Below, in pieces: positions 27,323 through 38,087 of a stretch of 64,000 nucleotides of DNA. The DNA comes from Batillaria attramentaria. Taxonomy: Eukaryota; Mollusca; Gastropoda; Batillariidae. The notes under the pieces were generated by a model. It was not told where the DNA came from and did not search any database. It saw only the letters and a list, made by a program, of their open reading frames with translations. A program made the translations under genes and the position numbers. The number at the start of each line of letters is the position of its first letter. The first letter of the stretch is position 1. The stretch is taken from contig JACVVK020000199.1 in NCBI GenBank assembly GCA_018292915.2, forward strand, positions 70,001 through 134,000, given 5' to 3'.

Positions 27323-30300
27323 ATGTGTGTGTGTGTGTTTGTGCATACATGTGTGTTTATGGGGTAGGGACTGGGGACGCGAGAAGGGGAACAGCAATAT
27401 ATCAAAGATAAACCCACCAACCTTGTATCTTTGGTGTAAAATGGATCCTTTGCTGTTGAAAGATCAGACGAACGCAAATTTAAATAACATCAGCATCAAA
27501 TTCATTATAATACAACAGGACAACAGAAAAGAAAACAAACTAGGTGTTCATAACTTACATTTTAACCCAGAGATCGATTTTCTCGCACGCCGTGCGACTA
27601 TGTCTCATATTTTGATAAAATGTCACATAGAAATTTCGCAAAATGCGTCATATGTCGCACGAACATGACATCACAAGCGCACTTGACAACGCGAAGCAGA
27701 GATGCGCTGTCTGTGTCATAGAGTCTGTTACACTAATCTAATTTTAGTGATGAGGCTTACTTATCCCGCTCGCTGCGCGCGCTGCCAGGAACTCTCGCTC
27801 GAAAGAGTTGCAAAAAATATTCTCAGTTCTGCGATCGAGAGGTCCTTTTCCGTTCAGAACCTGAATGTCACTGCACTTAGGAACAGGCTCTCGGCACAGA
27901 CATGTGACAGAGTGATGCGGGTGAACTTGATTGTCTCATAGAAAATGACAATGTCTCATAAAAATGACTGGTCAAGGAGGCAATGTCTCATTGGCATATT
28001 TGAGTAAATCCTTCCCTGTTAACCACACACCATGTCATGCTGAGAGAGCTGGCACCTTATTCAGTAAGAAGTAAAAAACAGTGATAAGTGTATCTACATC
28101 TGGTAGCCACCATCCAACCATTGTTCCAGATGACCAACTAACCGTCTTATCATGGTACATGGTCTTGTGTCACCAAAGGATGGGTGTTGTGATTGCTAAT
28201 TTTCACTATTCTTTTTTGTTCTTTTCTGCCCAACAATTTTTTTTTTTTTTTTTCACACACAGTCCATGGTCTTTTGTCACCAAAGGATGGGTGTTGTGAT
28301 ATTTTTACTATTTTTTTCTGGTCCTTTTCTCACCCACTGTTTTCTTTTTTTGTTTTTTTTTTTCCGCGCCGTGTATGTCAGTACGTCCGCAGAGTTACCT
28401 TTTGTTTGTTTGTTGAAGTTATGTCCCATTTGTTTATGTCCTGCAGAAGGCGAAAGCCGAAACGTCGACCTGTGCCGTCCTTTGTCAAAGTTAAGTGGTT
28501 TCTGTCCCTTTTATTTGCGTCTTATCATTGCCAAAATTCACAACCGGTATGAATAACCACAATACTTACTGAAAGACTTTGAATCTAAGTGGACAAACTT
28601 GTGTTTGCTCCTCCCCAAATCCGCTATGTTGTAAAGAAGATTCTTCGCCTGGTTTGCCTTCCCTGAAAAGAAACACAGAAGACACATCACAGATGCATAC
28701 CTGCGAACCTTGTACCACATGTTCTTTACATCCTTGTCATACACTGTGCATCTGCAAAACTCTTCTGTTGCTCCACTTCTGCACATTCTATCAGTCAGAC
28801 CGGGGAATTGCTGAAGAAAAATAAGACCGGGGTGCAGCAGTAGCACACTACTATGGGACCACGTGGGCAACGCCTCACTTAAGAAAACAAATTTTTAGCA
28901 TTTTGAAAGGCATTCACCCTGGAGGAGCTGCGACGGACGGCAGCCTTCATCGAGGACACCGGGCTGCTCATCTAACGAGAAGCGAACGACGAAGAAGAAG
29001 AGAAAGGCATTCAGTAGCCTCTACTGGCGCCCAGAAGTTAACTTTATACTGCCTTGGTACTGATATGCAAGCCTTCAAAACTGAAGTCCCATATAATATA
29101 CTATGGATACATGATACCTTTTCCCCCTATCTTTCTTTGGCTGAAACTTGGATTTTTTGGCTGAAAGGATAGGAAATTTGACTGAAAATTACCAAATGGC
29201 TGACAATTCCCCAGCCTGATCAGTTTAAAAGAAAAAGCTGCTGATTAAATGTGAGCAGTTTTTTCTTTAACTTTTTCAACATTAAGGACCATGCACTCAG
29301 TCAAGCCCTCCACAATGTTGGAGCCCGAGGGACAGCATATGTGGCCTGAGGTCGCACAACTCGTGACCAATGCACTGCAAATTTCAAACACCAGGACCAC
29401 GTTTGCAGCTCTTCCTGTCCGGGTGTCAGTGTGGAGTTACTCACTTACTGTGATTTTTTTTGCAATTTTTTCAGTATTACCCTCTTCTCCAACGTCTAGT
29501 TTCCAGGGAAAGTCAAGGGAGAAAACTGCTAGTGTTGAATGAGATTGAGTTAATGCGAAACCACACATGCATAGGTCGAAATGTTTGCGGCTTACCGTTT
29601 ACAAAGTTTTCATTTATGACAACAAAGGCAAAGTCGAGGGCATTTTGCAGATGTGAGATGTCGCATGGTAGATCTCCTAGCAAAGAGTACCGTACGATGT
29701 AGCTGCGGAAGACTGACACAAATCGCGTCCAGAATGTCTTGCCCTGCAACAGAATCGACCAAAAATTACAATGAATAAAACACTGGAATTCCAATTCTTC
29801 AACCAAATCAAAACTACATAAATTTTAAATATAATAAAGCTCATGTTAGATGTGACTATTTAACCCATAATAAATATCTGGAAATGTTCAGCCTGCAAAA
29901 ATAAATGTATACATAAAACAAATTTTAAAAATGCAGTTCTAAATTCTAAGCTGACCCTTCACACCACCTAACTGTAAACTGCTCATGTTAGGTGCGTGTG
30001 AGACTGCGTGACTCATTTAAGTGTGCAGGTTGGGTTCTGTTTACAGGTATTGTTGTTTTTTATTGTTTTTTTTGTTGTTGTTGTTGTTGTTGTTGTTTTT
30101 TTAATTTGGTTTTAACTGAGCAATTGGAAAGTGCCTATACATAATTCACAGAATTATTATTTTTACAGGCTGGGGAATTTAAGGGAAAAAAAGACTGAAA
30201 TCTAGGCCGGGGTGCAGCAGTAGTACACCTTTGTGGGATCACAGCGGCTATGCCCCACTAAAAAAAAATCAACCAAAAAAAAAATTCCACACCAAATTTT

Positions 30301-30688
30301 AGCACCTTTAAAGGCATTTCATAGCCTCTACTGGTACCCAAAAGTTAAAGTCATACTGCCTCAGTACTAATAATTATATAGTAAGTCGTCTAAAGTTGTA
30401 AAAGGAAGTGAGTGGCCACATGACTTCACTTCACGAGACCAAAATCCAGAGTACATTTGCAGCGTAGCTGGTATACAAGCGCCCCCACTGGAGGACGACT
30501 GGGGTACATTTGCCCCTCCTGCGTATGACTGGTATACATCTGCACCCCATAACAGGCGAACTAATTACCTGTTCAAACCACATTCGTCGGAAGGTGTCTT
30601 TGTGTCTCGATAGGAAATCATAGTCTCCAGGCATCATCTCCTCATCGAAGAAAGCAGCATCATTATCGCAAAGTCTAATCTTCCTCAT
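20385..30688 (-). CDS. Uncharacterised MYND-type zinc-finger protein, 11 coding exons
   Basis: Coding exons in transcript order: 30688-30569, 29743-29596, 28662-28570, 27452-27422, 27092-27038, 26665-25733, 24862-24598, 23126-22927, 22583-21793, 20861-20806, 20440-20385. All have AG acceptors and GT donors and sum to 2748 nt, giving 915 residues plus TGA. The C-terminal zinc finger spans residues 861-909 across three exons: Cx2C, Cx2C, Cx3C, then W and Hx3H, so the last ligand is His where MYND fingers normally have Cys. Other landmarks are a CADC motif followed by a Lys-rich stretch in the 26665-25733 exon and a KSAKGKKGKKESKK basic patch before the finger. MYND fingers usually bind proline-rich partners. 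The rest of the protein matches no family I can name. The ATG at 30688 is the first after an in-frame TAG, but an AG lies just upstream, so an extra 5' exon is possible. The structure is well supported; the function is unknown. Confidence 0.8.
20480..20580. repeat. Inverted repeat of CAAT/ACTC units in a MYND-gene intron
   Basis: CTCACTCACTCAATTAATCA...CGCAACAAGA, then a T-run, then TCTTGTTGCGATTGATTG...GAGTGAGTGAGT. It could form a 40-bp hairpin just upstream of the last exon. A (GT)n tract follows at 20601-20667. Confidence 0.65.
21040..21418. mobile_element. 379-bp MITE with 24-bp perfect inverted ends and TTA duplication
   Basis: Ends AGCCCCTTTTCCATGACCGA.../...TCGGTCATGGAAAAGGGGCT, perfect over 24 bp (21040-21063, 21395-21418), flanked by TTA (21037-21039, 21419-21421). 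A 3-bp TWA duplication is typical of PIF/Harbinger elements. CCCGACAATCGGCC occurs near both ends. It lies in the MYND-gene intron between 20861 and 21793. Confidence 0.75.
23314..23685 (+). mobile_element. MITE family A copy, in a MYND-gene intron
   Basis: It begins CACGGCTTAAAATG and ends ATGTTTTAAGCCCTG, with two copies of the internal AAAATCTGTG unit and the AGCCAATGGTGGAAATCCGT 3' block. TCCCA occurs on both sides, one base from the left end. Confidence 0.65.
23870..24267 (-). mobile_element. tRNA-derived SINE, family B, full length, in the MYND-gene intron
   Basis: A minus copy with the tRNA head at the right (CTCGTAACCACTAGACCACC reading plus) and the ATT-type tail at the left. It lies between a MITE-A copy (ending 23685) and a repeat of that copy's 3' end at 24285-24337. 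Confidence 0.8.
24285..24337 (+). mobile_element. MITE family A, duplicated 3' end
   Basis: Two tandem GGTGCAAATCCATCAAAAG units precede GGTGGAATGTTTTAAGCC. The flank beyond (TTGTCCCACTATGTG) is also shared with the 23685 copy, so flank and element were duplicated together. Confidence 0.5.
25155..25314. mobile_element. 160-bp TTAA-flanked element related to the 18.8 kb palindrome
   Basis: Flanked by TTAA (25155-25158, 25311-25314). The right end GTCAAAGAGTTAA matches the 18.8 kb element; the left end (TTAACCTTTACGCATCGGGA) is diverged. The interior repeats CGCGAACCG(G/A)(C/T)TCGCGTCA. Confidence 0.55.
25330..25658 (+). mobile_element. MITE family A, rearranged copy with poly-T/poly-G
   Basis: Two copies of the 3' block (AGCCAAAGGTGGAAATGC) are present, at about 25478 and 25614, separated by T- and G-runs; it ends GATTTTAAGCCCTG. 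Confidence 0.55.
27770..27941 (+). pseudogene. hAT-type transposase C-terminal (dimerisation) fragment
   Basis: IERSFSVQNLNVTALRNRLS and the following TCDRVMRVNL match the ER-x-FS...T-x-x-RNRL block that ends hAT transposases. The N-terminal zinc finger and catalytic DDE parts are not visible and the preceding frame looks shortened. It lies in the MYND-gene intron between the 31-nt microexon and the 28570-28662 exon, antisense to the gene. Confidence 0.55.
28160..28520 (+). mobile_element. Penelope-like terminal repeat, copy 2, with partial 5' duplication
   Basis: 28265-28520 matches 120-378 closely. The first 70 bp (ATGGTCTT...GGTGTTGTGAT) is also present once more just upstream at 28160-28230, so this copy carries a partial tandem duplication. 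The hammerhead-like stretch is at about 28440-28470, with CTGCAGA before the hairpin. It lies in the MYND-finger gene between the 29596 and 28570 exon region and the microexon. Confidence 0.4.
28796..29218 (+). mobile_element. MITE family B, copy 2 (carries an 85-bp LINE tail)
   Basis: Ends CAGACCGGGGAATT and AATTCCCCAGCCTG. The perfect 6-bp flanking duplication is ATCAGT. Confidence 0.75.
28917..29001 (+). mobile_element. 85-bp 5'-truncated LINE tail inserted in MITE B
   Basis: The piece encodes LEELRRTAAFIEDTGLLI then TAA, then GCGAACGACGAAGAAGAAG. It is flanked by the 12-bp duplication GAAAGGCATTCA (28905-28916 and 29002-29013). Sister MITE copies lack it. Confidence 0.65.
29879..30050 (+). 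mobile_element. SINE family B, 3' part
   Basis: It begins at GGAAATGTTCAGCCTGC and continues through the GTGCAGGTTGGGTTC segment; head and tail are missing. Confidence 0.6.
30166..30405 (+). mobile_element. MITE family B, copy 3 (3' truncated)
   Basis: It begins CAGGCTGGGGAATTT and follows the family to about the AAGTCGTC segment; the right inverted end is absent. Confidence 0.6.
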
Positions 30689-30719
30689 CTTGTACACTAT
30701 GTACTGCAAGCTGTTAGAT

Positions 30720-32268
30720 GCAAAGACTATCTATAGCTAGTTGGCAGTCTGGAAATTCCTGGCTGGAGTGTCTCAAAATCACTTGGACAGGTCAGCAAAA
30801 TATCTGCACACAAACAATACAAAGAGGAAAGCTCACTCATCTGAGAAACAAATGTTTAACGTGATATCCTAGAAAAACAGGTTTATCATGAAGGGCACTC
30901 AAATAATCCACAACTCGTACTTCTACGCTATGAAAATAATGACCTTTCTGACATATTGACCTGTACACGCAGTAATAAAGAAATGCAGGATGGAGTGTGG
31001 AGAAGGATGGTTGACACAAACCTTCACTTACAAACCATAACAAAGCACAAAGAATTTTTACCCCCCCCCCCCCTCCCCCTTTTTTAATCGTGGTTATTTC
31101 TCACCCATGTGCTCTCTAACCTAAATTAAAATAAAAACTACAACGGCCGTGCAGAACCAAGGCTCCTTTGTTCTAAAAGGCAAAGGACACATGACAGTGC
31201 CAAGACCTGCCGCCGCATAGTATGGATCCCTAAGACTGCAGACGCGGATCGGACACCGAAGACAAGAAACTAAAGACTGCAAAATTCTACGCAGAAGAAA
31301 CACGTTCGCCACTTCTAACACACATTTCTGTGTGTACAATTATTTCCTTCTACACTGCGCCTCTTCTGAGCTATTTCTTGGATGGTAATGCATACAGACT
31401 GGCATCTTCATAAGAGATTTTGTTGAAAACCATACCTCTCAAGATACATGTACCTCACGACTTGAACGGCAACGCATCCTCAAACAGCACAAAAAGTTCC
31501 GTGTTCGTGAGAGTAGTTCCCCCTAATTTGCATTAGCTGGAAACCCGGAACTGTCTAAAGATCTCAATCAGAGGAGCCAGGAAACAGCAAATTACGATCG
31601 CCGATAACATTTAATGGTTAAAAACAGACCCGTGCCGACAAAATGTTGTAATAATTGTCATGACATATCACCAAAGATATTTAATATGTGAATATATTTA
31701 ACATACGTGAAGTTTTGTGTACTAAGTAATGTTCAAACTGAGCTTTAAGCAAAGTTCAACAACAAGTCCTACAAACGATTTTATGATATCAGTTTGCATC
31801 TGTCATTTTTGTTTTTTACGTCATATGTGTCAGACTCATAAATAGTTCACATCAAGCAGAAACACTAATTATCTACACACACTGAGTTAGTTCTTTGCGT
31901 CTCGCGAATGGAATGACAGCAGCATACTATGAACCCGGCGATGACAGTAAAGCAGAGAGATGTAGGAAAACTCCAAGGGGCACCAGAATACAGAATACAG
32001 AATACTTTATTAATCCCATATTTGGGAAATTGCAGTTCTGGCCCGCATACTAATAAGACACAAATGATAAACATTTTGATAAAAGAGACTACAAAAATAA
32101 GTAAAACAGACAGTCTTGACCAGTAAGATTACTTAAAATCACGAATAAAACACACTAACACATAATAAAATTCCTGTCACAGTCAACACTCATTGATACA
32201 TCCATTCCGGCATTCACGCTGCACATTCACGCTGCACATTTACTCGCTCTGCTCTCTCTCTCTCCCTC

Positions 32269-32320
<52 letters not shown>

Positions 32321-32874
32321 GATCCCCACACATTGTAACATTGAAATAAACACATTCACATATAGAGATAATGATGGCCACTGTGATCTGTAATCCAGAT
32401 CCCTCTGATCCCGCTCCCCTCTCCTTCAGCCTGTTTTATTACCCCCCCCCCCCCCTCCTTAGTCCTAATGTCTACAGGCGGTCCTTTTCTGACTGCAAGC
32501 CTTTGGCCTCTAGTCAGTGCCAGCTCTTGTTGTCAGTTTTCTCTTTGGAAAAGCTTGTTGGCGTAGTGGTTGGAAATGACCGATCATTTAGAGAGAGAAC
32601 AACAACAACAACACCGAACAGACAAACAAAACAAGAATCCGGAAATCGTTTACTATCCGCATTCATTCCTCATACACATCTGTTCAGTGTCATTGAAATC
32701 CTTGTCCTCAGCCAGTTCCAAAATATTATCCATCCCTATCCTGCTCATTCTTGGAACTGAGCAATTTAGCTGATGATTTGTGGCAGACGACGTGTGACGA
32801 ATAGCGGGCTTTTCCGTTGCACGTCAAGTCTGGGAAGTACTTCAGATTACAACATTTTGCAAGCCCCGAACTGA
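30720..32874. other. Divergent intergenic region between the MYND gene and ALG10
   Basis: It should hold both promoters. No TATA box or CpG-rich block stands out. It contains a LINE 3' end (31983-32130), poly-C and (CT)n tracts (31063-31080, 32249-32316, 32441-32457). Confidence 0.45.
31983..32130 (-). mobile_element. LINE 3' end with CTGTATT repeats
   Basis: Reading minus: AATTTCCCAAATATGGGATT, AATAAAGTATT, then CTGTATT repeats, the layout of a CR1/Rex-type LINE terminus. Confidence 0.5.
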
Positions 32875-35602
32875 ATGATGCTTCTCACACTTGTGTCAGC
32901 GATTTTAGTTTTCCTTGTGACAACGACTGTCTTCTTCGTGGCAACAAACAATGCGCAGAGGCAACCATACATGGATGAGGTTTTCCATGTGCCACAAGCA
33001 CAACAGTATTGTGCTGGAAATTTCACTGCTGTATGTTTTATCGGTTTATCATTTGTCTGCTAAAATGATCGCCTTGGTGATGTCATACCTGCCTCAAAAC
33101 TCGACCTGAGCCTGTCAAGGCATACTAGTGCGCCTCCCTAATGTATCAGATCGTCTTGACGAGTCTTAAAAACACACAGTTTTTTAAGATTCTATTTCTT
33201 TGTTATGAACTACAGAATGTTGGATTCCCGTTTTGTCAGGAGTCATAACCTCAGCCTTATGACTAGACGGCTGAGTAATATTGGATATGCTACCTTTGAC
33301 TTTGTGGCAGTGCGATTCATACCGGATTTCCCATATGAGTATACACGTAATCTCTATGTGTGTTTGTGTCGGGGAAGGGGTAGATGTGTATTCTGTATTT
33401 ACTTTTGGAGCTTGCCCATTTGTGCTCTACCCCAGCCTAGGTTCAATCTCCTTGTTAAAAAAACAAACAAACAAACAAAAAAAAAAAACATGAAAACAAA
33501 CTGCACTATTATATAAAGTATATGAAAAAAAGCAAAGCACACAGAACTTAACAGCAAACCCTTTTCCAATTACTTTTCCTTCAGTTTTTGTTTGACCAGT
33601 TGATTTGTTCTGACGGTCCTGACCCTAAGCCATTTATAATAGTTTTGGTTGGTTTTGTTTTGTTTGTGCAACATTGTGTGTGTGTGTGTGTGTTTCATTT
33701 ATTTTCTTTTTTCAGTGGGATCCAATGATCACAACTCTGCCTGGTCTGTACCTTGCAAGTCTACCACTCTTGTATCCGGTGGCAGCTGTTTTCAGCAGGG
33801 GTGACTTTCGTGCTTTGTGCACAACTTCTATGCTTCGAAGCGTCAACATTCTCTTCTCCCTGGGCAACCTGTACGTGCTGTACATCATCGCACACAGGCT
33901 TCATTATAACAGAAAGGTAACATGGTCAGAAGCATCCGTAAAATATTTAAGAAAAGTATTGAAAGAAAGAAAGAAAAAAGAGTGTGTGTGTATGTGTGTC
34001 AAATTACCCACACTTTATTCAATAACCCAAACACTTCAAGTTCTGATGCTTTATGACATGATTTTCATATAAAAGCTGACCTGAACAGTGTCTTCTATAT
34101 TTTTCTCTCTTTTTTTTCCAATACTTTTTTCTCTCTTTCTCTTTGTTTTTTGTTGTTGTTTTTTGTTTGTTTATCTTTTTTTATTTTTTTTTATTTTTTT
34201 ATTTTATTTATTTATTTTTTTATTTTATTTATTTCTTTTTTTATTTTATTTTTTTTTGGGGGGGGGGTGTTAGTGGTCGGCTGTTTTGTATTGTTAAGCA
34301 AAGTATTCCATGGATAGGTGTGTTTGGTATGGAAAAGGCTGTATAGTGCATTTGCAACAGCTGAAATGGTATGGGGAAGGATGCAAAGACATCCGCAACT
34401 TACAAGTCACAATTGGGACTCCCACAGATTGTGTAGCCAAGTTATGAGTGTGTGGGCTCCGCAGTGTACAACATCACCCGTACTCCAGATTAGACATACA
34501 CGTATCAAAGATGAAATAATTGTTTTGTATAAATTTTGCATGATTCCAGAATGCCACTGAAATGGCCTTGACAGCGTTGGCACTCGCCACCTTCCCAGTG
34601 CTGTATTTCTTCACCTGTCTCTACTACACTGACCCAGCAGCCATCTTCTTCGCCCTCGTCTCATACAGCCTCACTCTGTCCAACAAGCACGTGCCCGCTG
34701 CGGTGGTCGGTGCCGTTGCCATCCTGTTCCGTCAGACCAACGTGATGTGGGTTCTGTTCTGCGCTGGGATAGCGAAAGGGGCTGTTCTGAAGAAATGGCT
34801 TCAGCTAGAAAAGAAAGATCCCGCTGAAAAAGTTTACAGCGATTGGACAATGTTGTCGAGGACGTTTGCTCTGATCGGGCAGTCCTTGCGATACAATCCC
34901 AGACAGTTTTGGAACCTTCTGATGGAAATGTTCCTCAAAGTTTGGAGCTATGTTTTGGTGGGTGTGGGATTTGTGGCGTTCGTAATTATCAACAAAGGTA
35001 TCGTCGTGGGAGACAGAAGCAACCATCAGCCATGTGTGAACTTTCCTCAGCTTTTTTATTTTCTGTTTGTTACAGTATTTTTCTCGTTCATGCACATGAT
35101 CTCAGTTCGGCAAGTCCTCAGCTTCTTGAAATATGCTGTCAGAAATCCAGTAAAGACAGGCATCTTTCATGTTGTAGGGGTTGTTTTTGTCTACAAATTC
35201 ATGTATATTCATGAGTATAATCTAGCTGATAATCGTCACTACAATTTCTACTTCCTGTCCAAGCTTGTTAGGCGAAACGAGTACATGAAGTACCTTCTCA
35301 TTCCAACATATTACTACGCATTCGTCACATTTTGGTCTAAGCTTCAGCACAGAGATGTTTTCTGGAAACTTGCGTACATCATCTGTACTGCTGCTACACT
35401 GGTGCCGCAGAGAATGTTGGAGTTTCGTTATTTCATCATGCCGTATTTGTTGTTTCGTCTCAACATGCCGATGCCGTCGAAACGTGCCTTGGTTGCGGAG
35501 GTGTTATTCTATTTTCTCATCAATTCTTTGACTGTGTACATGTACGTGTATAAACCATTCCCATGGCCCAATGCAAATTCTTTGCAGAGATTTATGTGGT
35601 GA
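32875..35602 (+). CDS. ALG10: Dol-P-Glc:Glc2Man9GlcNAc2-PP-Dol alpha-1,2-glucosyltransferase (ALG10)
   Basis: Exons 32875-33030, 33716-33916 and 34550-35602, all phase 0, encode 469 residues, close to the usual 460-475 of the family. ALG10 is a multi-pass ER membrane enzyme. It adds the third and last glucose, in alpha-1,2 linkage from dolichyl-phosphate glucose, to the lipid-linked oligosaccharide before transfer to protein. Visible family signatures are PYMDEVFHVPQAQQYC at residues 31-46 with the conserved luminal acidic pair D34/E35, WDPMITTLPGLYL across the exon 1/2 junction, and FRQTNVMWV and QRMLEFRYFIMPYLLFRL in exon 3. The N-terminus is a hydrophobic segment. The start is the first of two tandem ATGs. 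Introns carry T-rich and TTTA-rich low-complexity DNA. A poly(A) signal lies at 36549. The neighbour RBM17 is convergent. Confidence 0.95.
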
Positions 35603-35676
35603 TTGGTTGATACATTATTGTTTTGCCATCTTTGGCGTACTTGAAAATTATGATTTCTGGTACATGCACATGAATG

Positions 35677-35998
35677 CAGGGCTTGTGGTAGATATTTTTT
35701 CTGAGGGTCAGCATGACTTCCAGCAGAAAAATCTGAGGGTCAGCCTACTCTAACAGACATAAACGCCGTACATTTCAGAGCGTCTGTGGCGACTGCTCTG
35801 ACAATCGATTGCCGAAGATTGAAACTAAAACTGTGAAAGCTGTGCGTCATGCTATCAAATTTGATTATCACGCGACGCACTCCTGCTCCAAAATTTTAAA
35901 ATCTGTGCGTCAGTAAAACCTCCAGTGATTTTTTTTCTGCGTCATTTCGTGATTTCTGTGCGTCAATACGCACAGTTTGTGCGTTAACACAAGCCCTG
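35677..35998. mobile_element. 322-bp MITE with CAGGGCTTGTG ends, in the ALG10 3' UTR
   Basis: Perfect 11-bp inverted ends CAGGGCTTGTG/CACAAGCCCTG and 5-bp target duplication GAATG (35672-35676 and 35999-36003). The interior repeats CTGAGGGTCAGC and CTGTGCGTCA. Confidence 0.75.
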
Positions 35999-36548
35999 GA
36001 ATGTCATTTACAAATGCAGGGGGTGCAAGTTGTTCTGGCCTACGCCCGAATTCCGGCTTGGAAAGATTGTAAATGTCAGTGTTCCAGCTTGGCAGAATTC
36101 TGAAACGGTTGTTTCTGGTTTGGGGAAATATGTGGATGAATTTAAAGTACATGTAGAGGTTTTGTTGTAACCTGTTCAACTGCTGTAAGCCTTTAAATTA
36201 TTTTCTACAGTATACTCCGATCGCGTAAGCCGCATAAAATTTAATAGTTTCAGGTTCAGCTCTTTTCCAGAAAAAAGTCCAGGTTTTTGGTTTCAGCTGG
36301 AAAACAGTTTCAGGCTTTGGGGTACCTCTGTACTTGCACCCCTGCAAATGTTTGATGTCCAAGTGCTTGTAGGTGCTGTGTTACTCATGTTCTAACCCAC
36401 ATTCTGCCTGCAGGAATATGTCAAGAAAAATTGTCTGAAATGGTCTTCCAGTGGAAACAGTGTTACTGGTCCTATTCATTTTGCTGTATACATTGTTTGT
36501 TTGTTTGTTTTTTTTCAGTCTGTCGCAGCACTGGACTTGATTCATCGG

Positions 36549-36554
36549 AATAAA
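36549..36554 (+). promoter_or_regulatory. Poly(A) signal AATAAA for ALG10
   Basis: AATAAA lies 950 bp after the ALG10 stop, with a GT-rich stretch (TTGTGTTTGG) about 15 nt downstream. The implied 3' UTR contains a complete inverted-repeat element (35677-35998). Confidence 0.55.
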
Positions 36555-36738
36555 AGTCATTAACTGCAGTTGTGTTTGGTCTTCTTAACTACTACATTTG
36601 AGAAGCCGCCACAAGTTCACGAACATGACATACATCATTCTTCTACAACACTTGAACACACACACACCAACACACACACACATGCGTGCGCACACGCACA
36701 CACACACGAACACCTCATTGCATGATCATCAAAAACAC

Positions 36739-36744
36739 TTTATT
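36739..36744 (-). promoter_or_regulatory. Poly(A) signal AATAAA for RBM17
   Basis: Reading minus, AATAAA lies 1.34 kb after the RBM17 stop and about 190 bp from the ALG10 signal on the other strand. The implied 3' UTR (36720-38087) includes a SINE remnant and two (AC)n tracts. Confidence 0.45.
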
Positions 36745-37466
36745 TCACAAATTTCCATACAATCCATGTGATTGTTGCAACAATCCTAACCACACTTTCA
36801 GGCAAAACAGAATCAGTACTGATGGTTTTGGTGACCTCAGATTTCCTTGCCATCTTGAAACTTCCCAGGGAATCTCCAAATAATTTTTGCTCTGGACATC
36901 TCTTAAAATAATTTTTTTTTAAAAGAAAGAAAGTCTCTCAGTATACTAGCCAATATACTAAAACAGCTTTTGCTGCACAAAAAAAAAATCTGGAATTCAT
37001 CCAATACATGTACAATTTATTCACTCTGAAAATGGGAAATGCCCTTCAGCAAAAGCTCACAGTCTTCTTTCACACTGCACTTACTAACTCCTACTTTAAA
37101 ACATTTTTTTCTCTCCAAGCACACGCACACCCACAAATTTTCATCCAACCATCAACACGCACACAGTCGCACCATAGCGTAACGGCTGTTCCATCGGCAA
37201 TGCCAAGACGTGTTCAACCCGGACACTAGAAACCCAAATGCGGCTTACATGACCGACTGTCCTCAAAGCACGCTCTCCATTCCAGTACAACTACCCTTTT
37301 ACCAAAGAAAGTCCTGCAACCTCTGACTTATCCTGGACATTTATCTGGCGAGGGTTGACAATACGAAGCCAAGCAAACTGTCAGCGCCTCTCCATTTACT
37401 CTTTACGAAGATAAAAATAGGAAATACACATACATTTCCAAAATATCCCAACACTTGCACTGAAAT

Positions 37467-37695
37467 GGAAATGTTCAGCCCACAAAATCTGAAAATAAAT
37501 GCAATTCGAAATTCCGAAACTTAAATAGCTGAGCTTACCCTTCGCACTATGTGATTGTAATGTGTTCGTGTCTAATGTGTGAGAGAATGCGTGTGATTTG
37601 CGCGAGCGTGCATGTTGGGTTCAGTTGGGCTTGAGCCAAATCAAGGAATTGGGTATAGTGTCCACACAATTATTATTAATTATTTTTTATTATTA
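37467..37695 (+). mobile_element. SINE family B, 3' part, in the RBM17 3' UTR
   Basis: It begins at GGAAATGTTCAGCCCAC and runs to an ATT-rich tail; the tRNA head is missing. Confidence 0.7.
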
Positions 37696-37901
37696 ATGTT
37701 GCAATATCCAACCTCATCTCTTCTATCCCTCTCCCCCACCCACGCCTCCACCTAGGGAAAAATACAAACAGTGGGAGTGGGTTTTTTTTTTACAAACACA
37801 TGTAAGCAAGCTGCCATGTATGCATTTGTGTTTGTACGTTTATATACATGTATGTATACATATGCATGTATGTTCATATGTGACTATGAATGTAAAAACT
37901 G

Positions 37902-37944
<43 letters not shown>

Positions 37945-37999
37945 GTGGGAGTGGTCACTTAAAAAGCACTCTCTCTCTAAAAGCAGACAAACTGAAAGT

Positions 38000-38030
<31 letters not shown>

Positions 38031-38087
38031 CACATGAACATGGCATTTGTTTTCATCTTGGCAACGACAGACAGTCCATTCACTCTT

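Noticed and set aside
30837..31043. Possible upstream exon of the MYND-finger gene
   Set aside because: The 68-codon frame has no donor in a phase that joins the 30709 acceptor, and an in-frame stop precedes the ATG used.
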